Below are positions 1-9,506 of a stretch of DNA of 64,000 nt, in pieces (within the stretch, counting starts at the first letter, position 1; the number at the start of each line of letters is the position of its first letter). The translations under genes and the position numbers were made by a program. Origin of the DNA: Rhynchopus sp. YZ270_cl-10. Its lineage: Eukaryota; Euglenozoa; Diplonemea; Diplonemida; Diplonemidae. Under the pieces are notes generated by a model, which had not been told where the DNA came from, ran no database searches, and saw nothing but the letters and a program-made list of their open reading frames with translations. The stretch lies in assembly GCA_964035575.1 (NCBI GenBank), contig OZ037885.1, positions 806,001 to 870,000 on the forward strand, given 5' to 3'.

Positions 1-18
1 GGAGTAGGGCACATCAAA

Positions 19-138
19 ATGTAAACCACGAAATAGATGTAGGACTGCATGGTTTGGGTGTCCACCCCCTGGTACAGCCAGTCATGTACCAAGGTACACT
101 GTCGCGGCTGTGGTATTTCAAGTCTACCTTTTTTTTTT
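19..138 (+). repeat. Dispersed repeat family B, near-complete copy
   Basis: This is one copy of a roughly 115 bp dispersed repeat. The hallmarks are AAACCACGAAAT, GATGTAGGACTGCATGG, a small GGTACA..TGTACC stem, AAGGTACACTGT, and a tail TATTTCAAGTCTACCT followed by a T run. Other full copies lie near 13060, 21493, 28800, 40455, 49888, 52722, 57631 and 60337, with tails near 10000, 37196, 40345 and 47673. The orientation is always the same as the genes. The compact size and T-run end fit a SINE or other short RNA-derived element. No target duplication was resolved. Confidence 0.8.
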
Positions 139-173
139 CCAAACACGTAGTGTATTAAGAAACTAGACAAAAA

Positions 174-292
174 GAAAGCCAACGTTCAGATCTTGTATAA
201 CAGTATTTCCCCTTGATTCCTTTCACCTTGCGCCAAACGCGTTCAACGAAAAACACTGTTATATTTTTATTGTTATCAAGATCAGTTGGCGG
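174..292 (+). repeat. Dispersed repeat family G, copy 1
   Basis: The segment shares ordered blocks with 39323-39473 inside Sec23 intron 3: AAAGCCAACGTT, CTTGCGCCAAA, TGCGTTCAACGAAAA-like sequence and ATCAAGATCAGTTGGCG. It contains no coding sequence. Only two copies are visible, so its nature (old transposon fragment or a longer repeat) is open. Confidence 0.6.
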
Positions 293-329
293 ATGATATC
301 GTCTAGTTTTTATTTTTATTTCACCATAT

Positions 330-1546
330 CAGGCCTTTTGCTAACCATCATGCCATCATGCCACGTTTTTGGCGTTTTTTATTTTTTTTTTCCATCATGC
401 CACCATCATGCCACGGGGGGTGGTGGAGCGCTTTCGCTCTGCATCACCTGGGGATTTCCCCCCCAGATGGCATGATGGCATGATGGCATGATGGCATGAT
501 GGCATGATGGCATGATGGCATGATGGCATGATGGCATGATGGCATGATGGCATGATGGCATGATGGCATGATGGCATGATGGCATGATGGCATGATGGCA
601 TGATGGCATGATGGCATGATGGCATGATGGCATGATGGCATGATGGCATGATGGCATGATGGCATGATGGCATGATGGCATGATGGCATGATGGCATGAT
701 GGCATGATGGCATGATGGCATGATGGCATGATGGCATGATGGCATGATGGCATGATGGCATGATGGCATGATGGCATGATGGCATGATGGCATGATGGCA
801 TGATGGCATGATGGCATGATGGCATGATGGCATGATGGCATGATGGCATGATGGCATGATGGCATGATGGCATGATGGCATGATGGCATGATGGCATGAT
901 GGCATGATGGCATGATGGCATGATGGCATGATGGCATGATGGCATGATGGCATGATGGCATGATGGCATGATGGCATGATGGCATGATGGCATGATGGCA
1001 TGATGGCATGATGGCATGATGGCATGATGGCATGATGGCATGATGGCATGATGGCACCTTAAAATTTTTCTGCTCGCTGCGCTCGCGGCCTCAAAAAAAA
1101 AAATCCGCTCGCTTCGCTCGCGCTGTACGCTATTTTCTTCCTGCCTATGGTGCCATTTTACAATGTCTAAGGGGGTTCCCTTGCATTTTGCAGCCAGAAA
1201 TGAAACTTGAAGCCAAGCTGCAAAAATTTGACCATTGTTATTTCAAAGTGACCCAACCGCAACAGCCCCTGCTTCTGGAAGATGTATTGATTTTGTACGG
1301 TAGTGTACGTAAGGCGCAAGACCAAGCACCGTTAATAAAGGATTAGATTCCGATTTTTTTTGTTATCTCGCAAAGCTGACCCTTCGCCTCTCCACCCTGT
1401 GGCTGGCAGGGAGGCGCGCGCGAAGCGCGCGACGACCGCTTTCACCAGGTGGGAAAGCTCGGAATGTACTTTTTTTCCAGGAAATTATTTTTTTTTTGAC
1501 CATCATGCCATTCAGGGGGAAAATCCCAAAGTTAGCAAAAGGCCTG
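330..1546. mobile_element. Non-autonomous MULE-like element with 9-bp TSD
   Basis: Terminal inverted repeats CAGGCCTTTTGCTAAC (16 bp, perfect) lie at 330-345 and, inverted, at 1531-1546. Both ends are flanked by the same nonamer TCACCATAT (321-329 and 1547-1555). A 9-bp target duplication is typical of the Mutator superfamily, so I call it MULE-like; the TIRs are short for that family. There is no transposase. Almost half of the interior is an octamer array, and 1071-1125 has GCTCGCTGCGCTCGCG-type hairpin repeats. One octamer unit also sits near the right end in inverted orientation next to a GGGATTTTCCCCC block resembling the one beside the array's left edge. The perfect TSD suggests recent insertion. 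Confidence 0.75.
467..1056. repeat. Octamer tandem array (ATGGCATG)n, about 74 units
   Basis: About 590 bp of perfect ATGGCATG repeat run without a visible interruption. Open frames across it (MPSCHHAI repeats on the - strand) are by-products of a unit that is not a multiple of three and contains no stop. The array lies wholly inside the MULE-like element at 330-1546. Near-perfect homogeneity implies recent expansion; the true length in the genome may differ because such arrays collapse in assembly. Confidence 0.95.
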
Positions 1547-1555
1547 TCACCATAT

Positions 1556-2178
1556 ACTATCAATTTATTGATTGCATATGATGAAAATATTATTTTTATT
1601 TTATTTCTCAGCACACATGACTTCTATGATCCACTCTGCAGGCTTGCGGACTCAACGATTCAAAGTAGTCTATAATCCGCACTGCCAAAAAGGTGGATGC
1701 CGCGAAGCCGTGGGTGCACTGATTTCATTTTTTTTAAAAATATTTTCCCCCTTTTTTTTGGTTATTTCGTAAAAGATGGTGTGAGCTCAACCACGACATT
1801 CCCATCTTTCAACCTTTTTTTTTTCCCTACTTTGTTATTGTCCCCCAAGAATTTTTCTAAACAAAAAAAGAGCTACCCCCCACCATTACGTTCCACATGT
1901 AGGAAGCAGAGGATTCCGTACTTTCATTAAATTTGAGATTTTCCCTACATAGGAAATGTCTACGTGAGTTTTTTTTTCTCTTTTTTTCTCGCCCACCAGT
2001 TTTTGCACTTCGGCCGGTACTATGCCATTTGGGAAAGCATATCTCCTGTGGTGTGGCCAAATGCTGTTAATCTGCGTTCAGTGTTCCTGAGGATCTATTA
2101 TTTGAATTAAGAAGTGACCAAGCATGAGAAGGCTTGCCACCTTACTTTGCATCTACCACCCCACACACACACAGATAT
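1556..2178. other. Intergenic, pyrimidine-rich
   Basis: No convincing gene. The stretch is rich in C and T runs. Near 2111-2150 there is a decayed family A copy (GTGACCAAGCATGAGA..GGCTT). It ends with a CA-rich tract and CACAG at 2166-2175, just upstream of the LamG-like gene, which would serve as a splice acceptor. Confidence 0.5.
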
Positions 2179-3774
2179 ATGCCAACCATGTGCCGTCTTG
2201 TGACACTGCTCACGCTAGCTTCTGCTGTGAGTCGTTCCGTTGCCTACGAAGAACCTGACTGCCCCCTCCGGACTGATGTGCACTTTGCTAAAAACAGCAC
2301 CTTCGACACGAACCTTCCCCTCACATTCGGTGGTGGCATTGTGGTTGAGATGACCCTGACCACACCAAAGTCCTATTCATCAAACGCACGTCTGTTCAGC
2401 TTTTCTAACTACGGGAACGACACCGTGCAGATGAGTGTAGCGTACGGTGGGTACATATTCTTTGGTGTCGGTCGGGGGTCTGCAGATGTGACGGGTATCA
2501 CGTCGCGTGATGCTTATAATGGCAAGACGTTCACAGTTCGTGGTGTGATCCTCCCAGGAAGCACTGCAGACAGCACAACGGGGCAGTGTTTCTTGTACTT
2601 CAATAATGTGCTTCAGGCAGCGTCTTCAAACTGTCAAATCCCAACCTTTGTGGAGCGTCGTGCAAACTTCATTGGTCACACCCTTGCTATGGGCTACCCA
2701 ACTTTTCAAGGCACAGTTGCAAATTTCGCACTGAAGGCGTGCAATGTGACTCCAAGTGTGCCCACGCCACTGCCCTCCCCACAGTGTCTTCTCCGGACTG
2801 ATGTGCACTTTGCTAAAACCAGCACCTTCGACACGAACCTTCCCCTCACATTTGGTGGTGGCATTGTGGTTGAGATGACCGTGACCGCACCAACTACCTA
2901 CGCAAACTATGCACGTCTGTTCAGCTTTTCTAAGCACGGAGAAGATGTTGTGCAGATGAGCGTATCCTATGGTGGGTACATATTCTTTGGTGTCGGTCAG
3001 GGGTCTTCAGCTATGACGGGTATCACGTCGCGTTTTTATGATTACGGTGGCAAGACGTTCACAGTTCGTGGTGTGATCCTCCCAGGACGCACTGCAGACA
3101 GCACAACGGGGCAGTGTTTCTTGTACTTCAATAATGTGCTTCAGGCAGCGTCTGCAAACTGTCAAATCCCAACTTTTGTGGAGCGTCGTGCAAACTTCAT
3201 TGGTTACGACCTTTCCCCCTACCCAACCTTTCAGGGCACTGTTGCGGACTTCAGCATGCGCTCTTGCAACGGGTCTGTGGATACATCTGCACCGAGCACC
3301 GCTGCACCCGACACTGTTGCACCCGACACCACTGCACCGCTGCCGAGGACAGCACACCCCGTCCCTAGTGGCGACAGCACCGCACCGGTGGTGTCGACCA
3401 CAGCAGTGCCGACAGCAGTACGGACAGCCATCCCGTATGTTGTTAGGACCTGGTCAACAACAATACCCACAGCCGTGCCTACACCACCTCGTACCTCCGT
3501 ACCCACAGAACCGAACAACGCAACTGCCTTTGATGAAACCGATGTAACAGACGCCCCAACGACTGCCGCACCAGAGAAGGACAGCATCGGGATACCGTGG
3601 TGGGCGTGGATGATGATTGGCCTGGGCACTCTGCTTGTGCTGTGGGGGGGTGTGCTGCTGAGCTTCTGCGAGAACGGGACGGTCGACTCACGCCACATCC
3701 AGGCGGAGACGGACCACGAAGCTTCGGAGCTGTTCTGCCTTGGTGTGGACGAGGAACCTCAACTGGCGTGCTGA
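2179..3774 (+). CDS. Secreted/surface protein, two LamG-like repeats plus C-terminal TM
   Basis: A 531-residue single-exon protein. A hydrophobic N-terminus (LVTLLTLASAVSRSVA) looks like a signal peptide. Two tandem copies of about 165 residues follow, each starting C-LRTDVHFAK and ending near TFQGTVA(N/D)F..(A/R)(L/M)(K/R)(A/S)C; they are highly similar at DNA level as well, indicating recent duplication. The beta-rich pattern (GGGIVVEMT, RLFSFS, TFTVRGVILPG, FLYFNNVLQAA) resembles LamG/concanavalin-like lectin folds. A Pro/Thr/Ala/Val-rich, mucin-like linker follows (about residues 385-475). One membrane segment (IPWWAWMMIGLGTLLVLWGG) and a short acidic tail finish it, giving a type I topology. 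The start is the first ATG after the CACAG acceptor; a second ATG is three codons on. A ligand cannot be named. Confidence 0.8.
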   Translation: MPTMCRLVTLLTLASAVSRSVAYEEPDCPLRTDVHFAKNSTFDTNLPLTFGGGIVVEMTLTTPKSYSSNARLFSFSNYGNDTVQMSVAYGGYIFFGVGRGSADVTGITSRDAYNGKTFTVRGVILPGSTADSTTGQCFLYFNNVLQAASSNCQIPTFVERRANFIGHTLAMGYPTFQGTVANFALKACNVTPSVPTPLPSPQCLLRTDVHFAKTSTFDTNLPLTFGGGIVVEMTVTAPTTYANYARLFSFSKHGEDVVQMSVSYGGYIFFGVGQGSSAMTGITSRFYDYGGKTFTVRGVILPGRTADSTTGQCFLYFNNVLQAASANCQIPTFVERRANFIGYDLSPYPTFQGTVADFSMRSCNGSVDTSAPSTAAPDTVAPDTTAPLPRTAHPVPSGDSTAPVVSTTAVPTAVRTAIPYVVRTWSTTIPTAVPTPPRTSVPTEPNNATAFDETDVTDAPTTAAPEKDSIGIPWWAWMMIGLGTLLVLWGGVLLSFCENGTVDSRHIQAETDHEASELFCLGVDEEPQLAC

Positions 3775-4130
3775 GGGAATAGTGTTCATGTGTTCAGATG
3801 TGCGACATGCCAAGAGCAGTGCGCTTGGTGCAGCATCACAGAGCTTGCAGGGAAACAGCAAGGTCCTGATCCTTGAGGTTCTGGAAGTAGGTCAACAGGG
3901 GTCTCCTCTTACGACGCTTCCTCACACGCCTCTTAGCTCCAGGGCCGAGCCCCTTGCATAACAACGTATATTTTCCGCCACCATTCATTCGTCATCTCGT
4001 GATGACAAAAGCGCAAATGCCCACCTTTCCAAGCTTTGCCTTATATTTTTAGATGTGTGTTCACGTGATGCACATTCCCTCGTCTTTTAAGTTTTTTTCT
4101 CCAGGACACGTGATTTTCTTGAGTTTGGGG

Positions 4131-4319
4131 AAATGACTGTGTGCTTGCTACAGTTTTTCTGTTGGCAACTCCCAAGTGGGCCACTCCGGGGTTCGATAAA
4201 CCGCGGAGTGTCTGTGCCTGCGTCCCAGAGGCGTTTGCACTATCAACTTCACTTCACTTTATTGTTTCAGTGCCCTGCGTCCGCCGATGAACGGTGAGGC
4301 GTTTGCACTTTCAACTTTG
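4131..4319 (+). repeat. Family C repeat: full copy and truncated copy
   Basis: 4131-4261 is one of the fullest family C copies: a 5' part (GACTGTGTGCTTGCTACAG, GGCAACTCCCA), a hairpin around GGGTTCGATAAACC, then CCTGCGTCCCAGAGGCG, TTTGCACTATCAACTTCAC and T-rich sequence. 4268-4319 is a shorter variant in which CGCCGATGAACGGTGAGGCG replaces the middle part, a variant also seen at 18400, 25688 and 46385. The presence of both subtypes indicates at least two subfamilies. Confidence 0.8.
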
Positions 4320-4366
4320 TTTTCTCTTCTTTTTCTCTCTTTTTTTGAGAAGCCAGGTAGAATACG

Positions 4367-4449
4367 CGGTGCGCTGGTCACATGACCAGGTCACATGACC
4401 AGGTAATGCACAGGTATTTGACCTGGTCACACCTGTGACCAGCGCACCG
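4367..4449. repeat. Inverted repeat, 16-bp arms
   Basis: CGGTGCGCTGGTCACA at 4367 is matched by its exact reverse complement ending at 4449. The interior holds further GGTCACATGACC palindromic steps, so the whole 83 bp can fold. This is MITE-like in form, but no target duplication was identified. Confidence 0.65.
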
Positions 4450-4670
4450 TGAATGCTGCCCCCCCACCCACCCCCTCTTTCTAAGATCTCATAAATGGCT
4501 CTTCGCAGGCACCACATCCTTTCCCCCCTTCAAAGATGTGAACTGTCTGTTGAAGACAGCCAACTGGTTTTTAGGAAATATTTGTGTTGTTGATTGTTTC
4601 GTGTTGAGTGTTGTTCGTCCTTACTCCCCGGTACTTACGTGAGGATACAGAAAATGGCGTGATATTATTT

Positions 4671-4717
4671 AGATGACTAAGCACGAGAGGCTTAGGTTCA
4701 TCTTATAAACTTTTTTG
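4671..4717 (+). repeat. Family A repeat, near-consensus copy
   Basis: GATGACTAAGCACGAGAGGC continues into TTAGGTTCATCTTATAAAC and a T run. CTAAGC pairs with GCTTAG around a 7-nt loop. At least fifteen more copies are in the window, always in this orientation, for example at 10411, 15745, 25916, 46981, 56478, 57574, 61250 and 63552. Confidence 0.8.
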
Positions 4718-4792
4718 TTTTTGAGTCAGGGGTTTCTTGTTTCCCCCTCCCTGACAGGGTATATAAATGCTGGGACGTGGCTTCCCCATCGG

Positions 4793-4865
4793 GTACTTCC
4801 AGCTGACATCGTACGTGGGTCAGTCGGAGGTGCCTGTATCAATAACTTCAATTTTTTTTTCAGGG
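4793..4865 (+). repeat. Family D repeat
   Basis: Contains CATCGTACGTGGGTCAGTCG, GAGGTGCCTGTATCAATAAC and a T run. Similar copies are at 17451 (SERCA intron 4), 34508 (bL17m intron 2) and 41700 (upstream of the PFK-2 gene). The tail resembles that of families B and C. Confidence 0.75.
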
Positions 4866-5399
4866 GACATGAGCCAGGGACACTTGTGACATACCCTATG
4901 AAAATATATCTTAGGAAATGTTTTAGCATACGCGAAGACGATTCTCGTGCTCCTCACTTCTCCCCACTATATCAATGCCGTTAAGACCGTTGGGTCTGGG
5001 AGGGTTTGAGGGTTTCTTTTTCCCTCAGTTCAATCTTGAAATATTTCGAGAGGAATTATTATTATTTTTCCAAAAAACCCCCTCCACGTACGTATTATCT
5101 GGGCGAGGAAGCGTTCCAACTTTTCAACCCTCCATTTTTTCCATCCGTGATTTTTCTACCCATTTTAAACAGAGTGTGTACATTAATATTACTACCACCA
5201 GTTTTGCACATCGGCCGGTCCTACGCGTCATTTCGCCATGTTGCCATTTCGCTTATTAGTTTTTTCCTTTCGGCGAGTTTGCATGGGGGCATGATTTGTA
5301 TGTCTCTAGACTGGGTTCTGGCTTAGAGGCGTTCAGCCATCCACACCAGGGGTTCCTCTCACTGCACCCTGCGTGCGGGCACCTTGGGTTGCACAGACT

Positions 5400-7608
5400 T
5401 TTGTTGTGTCAGACGCGTTTGCTACCATGGGCGCAATGGGTTGAGGGTTGAGGGCTGAGGTTGGGGGTGGCAGGGGACATCGCTTCGGGTGAAGCAAAAG
5501 CCAGCCGGATCAACTCTTTGAATCGTAAGCTTTGGTGCTGGGGGTGTGGTGATGTGGTGGGGTGGGGTGGGAGGGTGTCTGCAACATTCAAAGAGGATCC
5601 AAATATGGCCACCGCACGTAGGGATGTGTATGGGGTGCATCCTGGGAGGTGCTGAGGAAGGACTGCGTGAAGATAGACGTGGATAGAGGATGTTCACGTC
5701 TCGAATGGATGTGTGTTGCAGTGGTGCACCGCTGTCGCTGGGTTGTGTGTGGCGGTGGTGTTGGTTGTTCTCTTGATGGTTCGATGTGCCGCGGCTTCTG
5801 TGGTTTCTGTTACCAGAATCCGCACAGCTGCTGGGAACCGAACTGGGGGAGGGGAGGGATAGGCTTGTTGTTCCGGAAAGGAGGTGAGGAGAGCGTGCTT
5901 CGGGTGTTTGGTTCGTGTTTTGGTCAGAGGATCTGGATGTGTGCTGGTGGGTGTGTTACTGAGGGGGGGACACAGAGCAGAGTCGGGCAAGAGGAAGGGG
6001 GGGAAGGGGCAGCAGCCAACGGGGCGCATTTACGAGCAGAAGGTGTGCTAGTATGTAGTGCTTCCCTCGAGTGGTGGTGCTGGTGATGATAGTGGCCTGT
6101 GTCCACATCGTGCTTGCACCTCTCATCATGCCTGGTGTCGTTCCTGCCGAAAGGTGCATATGCTGGCAGCAGTATTGCTTTGGTGACCTCAGCATGTGCA
6201 CAGCACAGCCTTGCAGGCGGTCATCGTGGTGGAAGTGTACGCTGGTGGTTGGACCCAGCGGCAAATGTGGGCGTGGGCGTGGGCGTGGGCGTGGGCGTGG
6301 GCGTGGGCGTGGGCGTGGGCGTGGGCGTGGGCGTGGGCGTGGGCGTGGGCGTGGGCGTGGGCGTGGGCGTGGGCGTGGGCGTGGGCGTGGGCGTGGGCGT
6401 GGGCGTGGGCGTGGGCGTGGGCGTGGGCGTGGGCGTGGGCGTGGGCGTGGGCGTGGGCGTGGGCGTGGGCGTGGGCGTGGGCGTGGGCGTGGGCGTGGGC
6501 GTGGGCGTGGGCGTGGGCGTGGGCGTGGGCGTGGGCGTGGGCGTGGGCGTGGGCGTGGGCGTGGGCGTGGGCGTGGGCGTGGGCGTGGGCGTGGGCGTGG
6601 GCGTGGGCGTGGGCGTGGGCGTGGGCGTGGGCGTGGGCGTGGGCGTGGGCGTGGGCGTGGGCGTGGGCGTGGGCGTGGGCGTGGGCGTGGGCGTGGGCGT
6701 GGGCGTGGGCGTGGGCGTGGGCGTGGGCGTGGGCGTGGGCGTGGGCGTGGGCGTGGGCGTGGTATAACGGTACTACGTGGAGAAGGGTACTACGCTACAG
6801 TAACCTAGCCCCTTTGATTATCTGGTTGAGAACAGGTGGAGGCACAGGCGTGGGGGTTGGGTGGGGCGCATTTGCTGTCATGGTGTGCAGGGCCTGCTGT
6901 GATGCAAACAGCGCACATCCGCAGCCCCCTCAGAAGCACTCTTCGTTCTGTCCATCGGGCATGTGCGTGAAGAAGCTGCTGTGGGAGTGCTGCCTGGTGA
7001 CCTGTGGAGGTTTCGTGATCAGAGGACTGGTCAATTGGTCGAAGTCAGGGAAGACTGACCCTCTCTCTGGGCTGTCATTGTTGTGGGTTTGCGGGTTTTT
7101 GAAAGACGAGGCTCGGTAAGGGCTTGGCCCGCACCGCGTGTTGCAGCGTCAGTGTTTGGCTGCATGCGTTCCTTGGGAACCAGGGGGTAACGATACCTTG
7201 CCACTCAGAGGGATCTGAGGGGTTAAGTGTGTCCATACGTGTTGGCAGACGGTGGTGTTCTGTGTTGTCTGGCATTCCTCTGTTTACTGATTATTTGGGC
7301 TGGTGGCTTCTTCATGTGGACTGGGAGCACGAACGGCGACCAACAGTCAGACCAGAGCTCTGCCACACCATAGGTGCCGCATGGGGACGTCAAGTGCGTG
7401 GCATGGTTGGCTATCCTTCCTGCTCTTGCCTGGGGTGGGGGTATGATAAGCGTGCAACGTTTCATGAGATGGGCTGCTGGTGAGCGGGAGTGTACCGCCC
7501 CCATTCACCTCGCGGTGCGGGCTTTCATTCATCCTCTGGTGTAGTCGCAGGGTCGTTGTGCTTGTCCTGTTGAGGCGTCTGCAGGTTTTCTTTGGGATGG
7601 GGTTATGA
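5400..7608. other. GC-rich gene-free block around a hexamer array
   Basis: The block is G-rich on the + strand (many GGGG and GTGGTG runs), unlike the T/C-rich sequence around it. Open frames in it have compositions driven by low complexity and no recognisable domain, so I report no gene. The (GGGCGT)n array lies in its centre. Altered composition could mean an old element or a former gene region. Confidence 0.5.
6267..6762. repeat. Hexamer tandem array (GGGCGT)n, about 82 units
   Basis: About 496 bp of uninterrupted GGGCGT units. With one GGG run per unit the + strand has the composition needed for G-quadruplexes. The open frames across it (GR, GV and WA dipeptides) are artefacts of the unit. 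No inverted repeats bounding it were found. Confidence 0.95.
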
Positions 7609-7790
7609 GCAGTGGTTCTTATACCGCATTTGACTGCGTCGAATGGCTGAATGGCTGAGAAGTGGTTCTTATACCACATTTGACTTCTGGCTGCTTGCAG
7701 TTTTCCTGTGGAAGCAACTCCCTCCAACCGCTCAAGGAGCGTCAGTGTCCCGCCGAGGACTGTTGTACCAACTCCACTTTCTTTTGGGGG
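7609..7790 (+). repeat. Short direct repeat and decayed family C copy
   Basis: GTGGTTCTTATACC(G/A)CATTTGACT occurs twice about 50 bp apart (near 7613 and 7662). From about 7707 a degenerate family C copy follows (GGAAGCAACTCC, GGAGCGTCAGTG, CCGCCGAGG, CCAACTCCACTTTC). There is no gene between here and the tyrosinase start. Confidence 0.5.
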
Positions 7791-7964
7791 TCAGACCAGG
7801 GTTAACTATGCCTTGTGAACTCACGGATGTTGTGATTACCCCTGCGTTGGGGGGGGTTTTTTCCCCAAGCGCAAGGATATTCCCTGTTCCCGTACCTATT
7901 ACTACTCATAACCCCTGTGCAACAAATGCAGGTTTTCACTTTTTGCATAAACACACAAGACAAT

Positions 7965-9506
7965 ATGCGCCACATGGCGACGTTAGCAGCAGTGGCTTGC
8001 ACACTGTGCTGCAGCGAGGTGGCAGGGCTCACCATCCCTGGTGACTGCACGGTGCTGTCCGCATCTGGGTCGCAGACACACAAAGAGGGCTCGTCGCAGT
8101 ACTCAAACGACGAAGACCTGTGCTGGAAGGTGCCTGCATGCGGGACAGGGTACGAGGTGACGGTATCGTTCTCGGCTTTCGATGTAGAGTCTGGGTACGA
8201 CTTTGTGACGGTGTGGGCAGACAACGGGGCGGGTGTGTACAGCCAGGTGTCGCAGACGTCTGGGACGAATGCCCCTGCAGATGCGAAGAACGGGGCACAC
8301 GCAGTGGCGGTGCAGTTCAAGTCTGACTACAGTGTGACACGTGCCGGGTTCACATTCGCGTGGAGCTGTGTTGCGACAGAGACGCCGCCGCCGACACCTG
8401 CACCCACAGCAGTGCCAACAGCTGTGCCGACACCTGCCCCCACAGCAGTGCCATGCCCACCACGTGTGCGCCACGCGTGGTCGCAGCTGTCGTGTGCGGA
8501 CCGCGAGCACTACATTGCGGCTGTGGCAGCACTGAAGACGCAGAAGCGGTCTGTGTACGACGAGATTGAGATGTCGCACGTGACGAACTCAGAGATTGCA
8601 CACGGGACGTCTGCGTTCCTGCCGTGGCACAGGTGGTTTGTGCTCGGGTACGAGAACGCCCTGCGGTCGTTGTCTGGGTTCGAGTGTGTGACGGTGCCGT
8701 ACTGGGACTGGGAGCAGGACATGGACCTGCAGACGTGTGTGTGGAAGATGAACACGTTTGGGCCGACAAACCCGACTGGGACGACGGACAGCGCAACGTC
8801 CTGTGTGGACAAGGGTGTGGCTGCAGGGTGGACCACGTCGCAGCCGGGAAACCCGTGCCTGAAGCGCCACAGCCCGATCTTTGGTGGGGGTCCGTACGGG
8901 GCGGCGAACGTGGGGATGCAGGTTGAGCACGCCGACTACGCGTCCTTCAGCAGAGGGTACGAGGCAGGAGCACACCAGTCTGTGCACTCGTACGTTGGGG
9001 AGACGATGACGACGAGCTGGAGCCCTGCAGACCCGCTGTTCTTCCTGCACCACGCAAACATCGACAGAACGTACGCCCTGTGGCAGGACTACCACGGCTA
9101 TAGCGCCGTTGATGCAGGGAGCCTGACGACAACACACTACGAGGCGAGGTACGCCAGCGGGAATGTGGCAGACGTGGCACTCGACGCCACCCTGCCCTTT
9201 GCGCACGACACCACAGACACGACGAGCGAGTACCTCTCTGGAAGCGTCAGCGCCCGCAGCCTGCACAACATCCAAGACATGCCTGAGGGCAACAGCTACA
9301 CCTACGGGGTCGACGGGCTGGCACGCTTTATTGTGGCCGAGTACGCAACGGCACCTGTGGGGGGCTGGACGTGGCTGGAGGAGGCGTCTGCTGCACTCAC
9401 CCCTGTCACGTGCTGTGGCGACGGCAGCATCGATGATGGTGAGCAGTGCGACGACGGGAACACTGTTGATGGGGACGGCTGCTCCGCCACGTGTATGAGC
9501 ACATGA
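7965..9506 (+). CDS. Secreted CUB-domain tyrosinase (type 3 copper oxidase)
   Basis: A 513-residue single-exon protein. A signal peptide (MATLAAVACTLCCSEVAG) is followed by a CUB-like domain (about 28-135), a Pro/Thr/Ala/Val linker (137-160) and the di-copper tyrosinase domain (about 165-400). Likely CuA ligands are H205, H213 and H222 (SHV, AHG, PWHRWF); CuB ligands are H337, H341 and H363 (AHQSVHSYVGE, DPLFFLHHANIDRTY). All six are present, so it is probably an active o-diphenol or monophenol oxidase. The C-terminus has a Cys-rich DGEQCDDGNTVDGDGCS motif of the DUF4215 type. I chose the ATG at 7965 because it gives a clean signal peptide; an in-frame ATG at 7926 would add 13 residues. The secreted CUB-tyrosinase arrangement suggests extracellular substrate cross-linking; the substrate is unknown. 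Confidence 0.9.
   Translation: MRHMATLAAVACTLCCSEVAGLTIPGDCTVLSASGSQTHKEGSSQYSNDEDLCWKVPACGTGYEVTVSFSAFDVESGYDFVTVWADNGAGVYSQVSQTSGTNAPADAKNGAHAVAVQFKSDYSVTRAGFTFAWSCVATETPPPTPAPTAVPTAVPTPAPTAVPCPPRVRHAWSQLSCADREHYIAAVAALKTQKRSVYDEIEMSHVTNSEIAHGTSAFLPWHRWFVLGYENALRSLSGFECVTVPYWDWEQDMDLQTCVWKMNTFGPTNPTGTTDSATSCVDKGVAAGWTTSQPGNPCLKRHSPIFGGGPYGAANVGMQVEHADYASFSRGYEAGAHQSVHSYVGETMTTSWSPADPLFFLHHANIDRTYALWQDYHGYSAVDAGSLTTTHYEARYASGNVADVALDATLPFAHDTTDTTSEYLSGSVSARSLHNIQDMPEGNSYTYGVDGLARFIVAEYATAPVGGWTWLEEASAALTPVTCCGDGSIDDGEQCDDGNTVDGDGCSATCMST

Larger units (their letters stand above)
3775..5399. other. Intergenic with families C, A and D
   Basis: No gene seen. From left to right: about 350 bp without recognisable structure, a full plus a partial family C copy (4131-4319), an inverted repeat (4367-4449), a family A copy (4671-4717), a family D copy (4793-4865), then about 500 bp of T-rich sequence with no feature I can name. 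Confidence 0.6.

Noticed and set aside
467-1056. CRISPR or telomeric array
   Set aside because: No spacers between units, and the unit is not a telomere repeat; it is bounded by transposon TIRs.
395-1057. Long open frames encoding MPSCHHAI repeats
   Set aside because: By-product of the ATGGCATG octamer array, open in three frames at once; no gene context.
5649-6086. 145-residue Cys/Gly/Trp-rich frame
   Set aside because: Composition reflects the G-rich strand; no homology, no start context.
6071-7119. Open frames with Gly-Arg, Gly-Val and Trp-Ala dipeptide runs
   Set aside because: All arise from (GGGCGT)n read in different frames; flanks have no domain or splice context.
8589-9275. 228-residue - strand open frame opposite the tyrosinase
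   Set aside because: Antisense shadow of a GC-rich coding region with biased third positions.
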